Made by a program: the position numbers and the translations under genes
Assembly: GCA_964411925.1 (NCBI GenBank)
Contig: CAYPNI010000075.1
Span: 1-20,152 of the forward strand
DNA: 20,152 nucleotides
From: VFKU01 sp964411925
GTDB taxonomy: Bacteria > Hydrogenedentota > Hydrogenedentia > Hydrogenedentales > GCA-2746185
Direction: 5' to 3'
In this document: positions 15,181-20,152 of the stretch, in pieces
Layout: every line of letters starts with the position of its first letter
Numbering within the stretch: the stretch's first letter is position 1
Notes under the pieces: generated by a model
Database searches by the model: none
Seen by the model: only the letters and a program-made list of their open reading frames with translations
Told to the model about the DNA's origin: nothing

Positions 15181-15216
15181 ATTGATTCGTCGCGAAGGGC
15201 GTTCTCCGCAATGACG
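15181..15216 (+). repeat. Dispersed repeat, degenerate copy 4
   Basis: The sequence ATTGATTCGTCGCGAAGGGC then GTTCTCCGCAATGACG is a decayed version of copy 3. It lies between the hairpin element and the rfbA stop codon. Confidence 0.6.
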
Positions 15217-15241
15217 ACTGAAGGATTAAGATTCGGCATGG

Positions 15242-16114
15242 CTACTTTCCGCGGCGGAGGACTTCGCGGAGGTACGCCGCGTAGGCGCTCTTGCCCATGC
15301 TATTGGCTTCCGCTTCGACGGTGGCCGCATCGATCCAGCCTTGCAAATACGCGATCTCTTCGAGACAGCCGATCTTGAGTCCCTGGCGCTCTTCGATGGC
15401 GTGGACGAACTGCCCCGCTTCCATCAGGCTCTGGTTGGTGCCCGTGTCGAGCCAGGCGACACCGCGGCCGAGGACTTCGACGCGCAGGCGGCCCTGGTCG
15501 AGGTAGACGCGGTTCAGGTCGGTGATTTCCAGCTCGCCCCGTTTGCCCGGCTTGAGCTTGCACGCATACTCGCAGACGTCCGGACCATAAAAATAGAGTC
15601 CCGGGACCGCGTAATGGCTTCTGGGCGCTTCGGGCTTCTCCTCGATGGTAATCGCACGGCCCGTGCTGTCGAACTCGACGACGCCGTATCGTTCCGGATC
15701 GCGCACGTAGTACCCGAAGACGAGCGCGCCGTCTGTCGTCAGTGCGGCGCGGCGCAGCGTACCCGTGACCCCGTGGCCGTAGAAAATGTTGTCGCCCAGG
15801 ATCAGGCACGACGGGGAGTCGCCGACGAACTTCTGACCGAGAACAAACGCTTGCGCGAGACCGTCCGGGCTGGGTTGTTCGATATAACTGAACTTCATGC
15901 CGAGTCGTTCGCCCGAGCCGAGGAGTTGGCGGAACATGGGCAGGTCTTGCGGCGTGGAGATGATCAGCACTTCGCGGATGCCCGCGAGCATCAGCGTGCT
16001 CAGGGGGTAATAAATCATCGGCTTGTCGTACACGGGGAGCAGTTGTTTGCTCACGACCCGCGTCAACGGGTGCAGGCGCGTGCCGGCGCCGCCGGATAGG
16101 ATAATGCCCTTCAT
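15242..16114 (-). CDS. rfbA: Glucose-1-phosphate thymidylyltransferase
   Basis: This 290-aa nucleotidyltransferase makes dTDP-glucose from glucose-1-phosphate and dTTP, the entry to dTDP-deoxysugar synthesis for O-antigen, exopolysaccharide or glycoprotein glycans. The signature is GGAGTRLHPLT (8-18), then SKQLLPVYDKPMIYYPLSTL, the metal site LGDN (Asp108) and the C-terminal ..YLQGWID. The length is typical of RfbA. The ATG at 16114 begins MKGIILSGG as in the family; the 64-codon upstream extension runs through the divergent promoter region and is rejected. The ribosome-binding site is weak (AAGG about 15 bp upstream). It is divergent from ppc across 158 bp and is followed by a repeat island and rfbB. 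Confidence 0.95.
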   Translation of the reverse strand: MKGIILSGGAGTRLHPLTRVVSKQLLPVYDKPMIYYPLSTLMLAGIREVLIISTPQDLPMFRQLLGSGERLGMKFSYIEQPSPDGLAQAFVLGQKFVGDSPSCLILGDNIFYGHGVTGTLRRAALTTDGALVFGYYVRDPERYGVVEFDSTGRAITIEEKPEAPRSHYAVPGLYFYGPDVCEYACKLKPGKRGELEITDLNRVYLDQGRLRVEVLGRGVAWLDTGTNQSLMEAGQFVHAIEERQGLKIGCLEEIAYLQGWIDAATVEAEANSMGKSAYAAYLREVLRRGK

Positions 16115-16156
16115 TACGAGGCCGTAGCCGCCTTCCTTCGCGTGCGTAGAAAAAAT

Positions 16157-16193
16157 TTCACGAAGTATGCCAGATCGCGTGAATTCTTGCCAG
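16157..16193 (-). promoter_or_regulatory. Weak rfbA promoter with a dyad over its -10
   Basis: On the minus strand CTGGCA (16193-16188) and CATACT (16169-16164) are 18 bp apart, each 4 of 6 to consensus. An inverted repeat TTCACG (16157-16162) / CGTGAA (16178-16183) is centred on the -10 box and could be an operator. Both calls are weak. Confidence 0.3.
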
Positions 16194-16272
16194 AAACCCG
16201 TGTCGCCATTCGGGTTATGATGAGCGCGGACGCGGCACGGTGTATGCATCCGCGCCCTGACACTTTGGGAGC

Positions 16273-19020
16273 ATGAGCGAGCAGCGCATGGCGGATCGCG
16301 ACGCACTGGAGTCCTGGTTCAGCAAGATTGAGGCGGACCGCGCAACGCTCTACACGTGTTTTGCGGACGTGCTCGGCGACGTTGGGCACGAAGCGCTGGC
16401 CCGCGCGCTTACGACGATGGACGATCGGCCCATGGCCGATCTGCCCGAAACTTCCGAAGGCGTGCGCCATGAATTGCAGATGCTCGCGATTGCATTTCAT
16501 CTCCTCAACATCATCGAGGAGCACGCGGCAGACGAGGCGCGCCGCGAACGCGAGAACCGGCTCGGGCTGACCTCCGAGCCCGGAATGTTCGGCCATTGTT
16601 TCCGGCAATTGGCCGAGTCCGGCCTTTCCTCGCCGGAGATCCGGGACGTGTTGCGGCGGGTGCACATCGAAATCGTGCTCACCGCGCACCCGACCGAGGC
16701 GAAGCGCCCCGTTGTGCTGCGGCAACATCGCGATCTCTTCGAAGAATTCACGAAGCTCGACGTGCTGGCCGAACGGCGACACGAGCGCGCGATTGTGCTC
16801 GATCGCATCCGGGCGATCCTGGAACGGCTCTGGCGCACGGGCGAGATTTATCTGCAGAAACCCGATGTGATGTCGGAGCTCGAGCACATCACGGATCACC
16901 TCGGGGAGGTCTTCCCGCGGGCCATCGCACAATTGCAGCGGCGCCTCGACGACGCGTGGCGCGAGGCCAATCTGGACGGGGACCCCGCCGCGGACGCGGC
17001 GTTTCCGCTGATCACGTTCGGAAACTGGGTCGGCGGCGACCGCGACGGGCATCCACTCGTGACCGCCCAGACGACCGCGCTGACGCTCGACCATCTGCGC
17101 GGGCTCGCTCTCGATTCGCTCCGCGATCGGCTCGAACTCCTGTCGCTTAACCTGACGCTGTCCGATTTGTTCCAGACACCGCCGGCGGATCTGCGCGAGG
17201 CGATCCGAATCGGGCACGAGGAATTCGCCGCCGCCGGTCTGCCCGCGCCGCCCGCGCATGCGCAGGAGCCATGGCGCGACTTCGTCGAATTGATGAAGGC
17301 ACGCCTCGCGGGCACACGAGTCGGCGAAGGAGTGCGGTACGCAGACGCGGGCGATCTGCGGCGCGACCTGGAACTGCTTCGCGACACGTTGCGGGCGGTC
17401 GGGGCGGAGCGATTGGCGGAATCGGAGGTCCAGCCGGTGCTGCTCCACGTGGACACGTTCGGGTTCCACATGGCGCGGCTCGACATCCGGCAGAACAGTG
17501 CGTACTACGCGAAGGCGCTGGGCCAGATGTTGCGCGCCGCCGGCGCCGCGGACTGGGACTACGCCTCGTGGGACTTCGCGAAGCGGCGCGCGTTTCTCGA
17601 CGCGGAGCTGCGATCGCTGCGTCCGATCGCGCCGCGATCGGCCCGGCTGGGCGACGAAGCGCGCGCGACGATTGAATGTTTCCAATGCATCGCCGACCAC
17701 GTCGCGCGGCATGGCACGGCGGGTCTCGGCGCCTTCATCGTGAGCATGACGCGCGACGTGACGGACCTGCTGATGGTGTATGCGTTCTGCCGCGAGGTGG
17801 GGTTGCTCTACCAGGACGGCGAGCGACTGCGGTGCGCGGTGTCCGTCGTGCCGCTGTTCGAGACACTGGACGACCTCGCGAGCGCTACGGACATCCTGCG
17901 GGATTTCCTGCGTCACCCGATCACGGCGGCGTCTTCTGCGGGCGGCGCGCACCCGACGCAGCAGGTGATGGTGGGATACAGTGACAGCAACAAGGACGGC
18001 GGGATGTTCGCGAGCCAACGCGCACTGAGCAGGGCGCAGCGCAGCCTGTCGTCGGTCGGCAAATCGTGCGGATTCACGATCGAGTTTTTCCACGGCCGTG
18101 GCGGTACCTTCAGCCGCGGCGCGGGGCCGACGCATCGGTTCCTCGGCGCGCTGCCGACCGGCACGCTTGACGGCGGGATTCGCGTGACCGAGCAGGGCGA
18201 AGTCATCGCGCAAAAGTACGGCAACCTGCCGACCGCGGTGTTCAACCTCGAACTGACGGCCGCGGGCGTCGTGTTGACCGCGGCGCGTCACGCGCGCGCG
18301 GGCGGCGACAACCCCAAGGCGGTCGAACTGTGCGAAATCTTGAGCGAGCACAGCCGCGAGGCCTACGCGGCGCTGCTCAGGGCTGACGGGTTCTTCGATT
18401 TTTGGGCCGCAGCGACGCCCATCGACGTGCTCGAACACAGCTTCATCGGATCGCGCCCCGCGCGGCGCAGCGGCGAGCGGTCGTTCGCGGACTTGCGCGC
18501 GATCCCGTGGGTGTTCAGTTGGACGCAGGCGCGGTTTTATCTCTCGGGCTGGTACGGGCTCGGATCGGCGCTCGAGCGACTCGCGAAAGACGACGCGAGT
18601 GGGTACGCGTTCCTGAAGAAACACGCGTCGTCGTTTCCGTTTCTCCCGTACGTGCTCTACAACGCCGAGACGAGCATCTCGTCGGCGGACTTGGGGCAGA
18701 TGTCGGAGTACGCATCGCTGTGCGAGGATGCGGCGGTGCGCGAGCGCGTGTTCGGATTGATCCGCGCCGAATTCGAGCGCACGGGCCGCATGTTGAACGA
18801 TTTCTTCGACCGCGATCGCGAGGCGCGGCGTCCACGGCTGATGAAGACGCTCGCTATGCGCGCGCGCGGACTGGCGCGGCTGCATGCGCATCAAATCCGG
18901 CTCATCCGGGAATGGCGCGGCCTGCAGCGGGCGGGACGTTCGCGGGAGGCGGAGGAATTGTTTCCGAGCCTGTTGTTGTCCGTGAACGCGATCGCCAGCG
19001 CCGAACGCACGACCGGGTGA
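16273..19020 (+). CDS. ppc: Phosphoenolpyruvate carboxylase
   Basis: This 915-aa cytoplasmic enzyme carboxylates PEP with bicarbonate to oxaloacetate, refilling the citrate cycle. All key motifs are present: VLTAHPTEAKR with catalytic His139, GYSDSNKDGG (Lys574), EFFHGRGGTFSRGAGP (His607, Arg609), LGALPTGTLDGGIRVTEQGEVI, and the C-terminus VNAIASAERTTG, which corresponds to the usual NGIAAGxRNTG end. The length is normal. The ATG at 16273 has GGGAG only about 1 bp upstream, unusually close; an ATG at 16288 is the alternative. It is divergent from rfbA, and its TGA overlaps the GTG of the following membrane-protein gene. Confidence 0.97.
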   Translation: MSEQRMADRDALESWFSKIEADRATLYTCFADVLGDVGHEALARALTTMDDRPMADLPETSEGVRHELQMLAIAFHLLNIIEEHAADEARRERENRLGLTSEPGMFGHCFRQLAESGLSSPEIRDVLRRVHIEIVLTAHPTEAKRPVVLRQHRDLFEEFTKLDVLAERRHERAIVLDRIRAILERLWRTGEIYLQKPDVMSELEHITDHLGEVFPRAIAQLQRRLDDAWREANLDGDPAADAAFPLITFGNWVGGDRDGHPLVTAQTTALTLDHLRGLALDSLRDRLELLSLNLTLSDLFQTPPADLREAIRIGHEEFAAAGLPAPPAHAQEPWRDFVELMKARLAGTRVGEGVRYADAGDLRRDLELLRDTLRAVGAERLAESEVQPVLLHVDTFGFHMARLDIRQNSAYYAKALGQMLRAAGAADWDYASWDFAKRRAFLDAELRSLRPIAPRSARLGDEARATIECFQCIADHVARHGTAGLGAFIVSMTRDVTDLLMVYAFCREVGLLYQDGERLRCAVSVVPLFETLDDLASATDILRDFLRHPITAASSAGGAHPTQQVMVGYSDSNKDGGMFASQRALSRAQRSLSSVGKSCGFTIEFFHGRGGTFSRGAGPTHRFLGALPTGTLDGGIRVTEQGEVIAQKYGNLPTAVFNLELTAAGVVLTAARHARAGGDNPKAVELCEILSEHSREAYAALLRADGFFDFWAAATPIDVLEHSFIGSRPARRSGERSFADLRAIPWVFSWTQARFYLSGWYGLGSALERLAKDDASGYAFLKKHASSFPFLPYVLYNAETSISSADLGQMSEYASLCEDAAVRERVFGLIRAEFERTGRMLNDFFDRDREARRPRLMKTLAMRARGLARLHAHQIRLIREWRGLQRAGRSREAEELFPSLLLSVNAIASAERTTG

Positions 19021-19751
19021 GCACCACGGGCGAGAGCTCACCGATCACGCTCGCGGGTATGCCCGTGGCCGGGATCCAGCGCGTGCTCGCAGGCGTTGTT
19101 ATCGCGCTGTTCCTTCTTAGTTCCGTCGGCCGCATTCTGAAATTCGCCGTGTATTGGGACTTCGCGTATACCTTCGTCGAGTCGTTCTGGCTCGACGCGG
19201 AATTCGGCGTCCCCAGATTTTTTGCGACGGGACTACTGTTCATCGTCGCGCTGGCCGCGGGCGCCAACGGGCTGGTCGCGCTGCGGCGCAACGACGCGCA
19301 TTGGAAACAGTGGGCCGTCGCTTCGGTTGCGTTCGCGCTGGCAGGTGTCGAGAAGATCGCGGGGCTTCACGATCGCTACGGCGCGATGGTTTACAGGTTC
19401 GTCGAAGATAACGCTATCGGGCGCGCCGCTGCGTTGCTGTCGGTCGCCGTGGGTCTGGGAATCGCCGCGTGGCTGGCGCGTTTCGTCGCAGGCTTGCCGA
19501 TTCCCGTGCGACGGAGGATCGCGGCGGCCTGCGCGATATTCGCAGTCGCTTCGATTGGCCTCGAGTGGCTCGGTTCAGAAGTCACGGACGTGCACGATAC
19601 CTCGGCGATCATCCGGTACTTTGTGTGCGCGAGCCTCGAAGAGATCTTGGAGATGATCGGGACGCTCGTGTTTTTGAATGCGTTCTTGTTTGTATTGATG
19701 GGATACGTGAATGCCTCGCCGTCACACGTGAATGGCGGCGGCGCGCCGTAG
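19017..19751 (+). CDS. Six-helix membrane protein of unknown function
   Basis: This 244-aa protein has about six hydrophobic helices. Recognisable patterns are VEKIAGLHD (near residue 110) and, in the last third, IGLEWLGSEVTDVHD followed by SLEEILEMIGTLVFLNAFL. Proteins with this layout (an acidic xDE..xHE site in the third helix region and an EExLEMxG helix near the end) are widespread uncharacterised bacterial membrane proteins as far as I recall; I know no function for them. The conserved acidic and His residues inside the membrane could bind a metal or a cofactor. The start chosen is the GTG at 19017, which overlaps the ppc stop (GTGA), giving tight coupling to phosphoenolpyruvate carboxylase; an ATG at 19059 is possible. 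Confidence 0.8.
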   Translation: MSTTGESSPITLAGMPVAGIQRVLAGVVIALFLLSSVGRILKFAVYWDFAYTFVESFWLDAEFGVPRFFATGLLFIVALAAGANGLVALRRNDAHWKQWAVASVAFALAGVEKIAGLHDRYGAMVYRFVEDNAIGRAAALLSVAVGLGIAAWLARFVAGLPIPVRRRIAAACAIFAVASIGLEWLGSEVTDVHDTSAIIRYFVCASLEEILEMIGTLVFLNAFLFVLMGYVNASPSHVNGGGAP

Positions 19752-19846
19752 CGCGCGTCGTTGCTCCGGATGAGATGGGGACGATTCAGTCGTTGCGCGG
19801 CGACTTTGCTGGGGAAGGCTGCGCGTCAGCCGCCGCGCGGCGTCGC

Positions 19847-19942
19847 CTCGAAGCGTCGGCTCGCGAGTACGCTCGCCCTCCCGCGCAGCGTCGGCTCGAA
19901 GGGGCGGCTCGCGAGTACGCTCGCCCTCCCGCGCAGCTCCGG
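19847..19942 (+). repeat. 48-bp direct repeat, two copies
   Basis: Copy 1 (19847-19894) and copy 2 (19895-19942) are adjacent and agree at about 44 of 48 bases; both contain CGGCTCGCGAGTACGCTCGC followed by CCTCCCGCGCAGC. A stretch of it recurs at the peptidase start (6744-6767). The reverse translation gives AAREGERTREP repeated twice, a false small frame. The remainder of the 19752-19975 gap shows no gene. Confidence 0.8.
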
Positions 19943-19975
19943 TTTTTCTCTGACAGAATCGCTCGGGTCGTTGCG

Positions 19976-20152
19976 TCACGTGGGTTTCGACGTTTCGTCC
20001 AGCAGGTCGTGGATGTTCAGGCGGCGAAGCTTGGGCGCCACCGCGGTCACGCCGAGCGTGGCGAGGATGGAGACGGAGCCGCCGAAGATCACGGAGGGCA
20101 CGAGGCCGAGGAGCTTCGCGGCGACGCCGGACTCGAACGCGCCGAGTTCGTT
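19976..20152 (-). CDS. MFS transporter, C-terminal end only
   Basis: The last 58 codons of a minus-strand gene run in from the right edge and end with TGA at 19978-19976. The visible protein, NELGAFESGVAAKLLG, then a hydrophobic helix VPSVIFGGSVSILATLGV, then PKLRRLN, is the typical end of major facilitator superfamily exporters of the EntS-like group, where ExxFESGxxAxxxGxxxAxxxGG precedes the last helix and PxLR. The substrate cannot be inferred. The last residues (IHDLLDETSKPT) are a short cytoplasmic tail. The start is outside the window. Confidence 0.7.
   Translation of the reverse strand, partial: NELGAFESGVAAKLLGLVPSVIFGGSVSILATLGVTAVAPKLRRLNIHDLLDETSKPT

Noticed and set aside
16187..16221. 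TTGCCA...TATGAT as a ppc promoter
   Set aside because: The spacer is 23 bp, too long for a sigma70 promoter.
16114..19041. Antisense open frame of 975 codons opposite ppc
   Set aside because: It mirrors ppc codon by codon, is Arg/Pro/Gln/His-rich with no domain, and such shadow frames are expected opposite high-GC genes.
19847..19942. CRISPR-like array
   Set aside because: There are only two directly adjacent copies, no spacers and no cas genes.
19722..19979. Minus-strand 85-codon frame with repeated AAREGERTREP
   Set aside because: It is the translation of the 48-bp direct repeat and has no other support.

Overview
The window is high-GC bacterial chromosome. It has long, uninterrupted antisense shadow frames, several 4-bp start/stop overlaps and many short dispersed intergenic repeats. 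The gene mix fits an environmental bacterium of the Planctomycetota/Hydrogenedentota type: a membrane Ser/Thr kinase with an extracytoplasmic domain, secreted propeller-like repeat proteins, a PilB ATPase paired with an HDOD protein, uronate catabolism and several polytopic membrane proteins of unknown function. That placement is inference from style and content. No rRNA, tRNA, CRISPR array, transposase or phage gene is visible.

Left part (1-5411): a minus-strand pair consists of a Ser/Thr kinase with one transmembrane segment and a C-terminal CBM9-like domain, followed with an ATGA overlap by a secreted protein with LWxxDGTxxGT repeats that runs off the left edge. A good sigma70-type promoter lies just upstream of the kinase. 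Divergent from it is a secreted, C-terminally anchored surface protein of 570 aa, followed by a strong hairpin and a possible 68-aa small protein.

Middle part (5412-10763): on the minus strand are uronate isomerase (uxaC), an ATGA-coupled NagB-fold protein with altered active-site residues, a repeat island, and a secreted PA-domain M28 peptidase whose usual Glu-Glu pair reads His-His. A plus-strand polytopic membrane protein starts inside the 5' end of uxaC, so the two divergent genes overlap by 17 bp.

Right part (10818-20152): on the minus strand are rfbA, a second repeat island, rfbB, then a promoter, a PilB/GspE ATPase with tandem N-terminal modules, and an HDOD protein 13 bp behind it. 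On the plus strand is a full-length phosphoenolpyruvate carboxylase gene (ppc), coupled by a GTGA overlap to a six-helix membrane protein. A 48-bp direct repeat and the C-terminus of an MFS transporter close the window.

The most notable signals are the catalytic-site changes in the M28 and NagB-like proteins, the coupling of the kinase to a secreted repeat protein, the two composite repeat islands with a covarying hairpin, and a dispersed repeat that supplies the start codon of the M28 peptidase. No complete, clearly new multi-gene system could be demonstrated.
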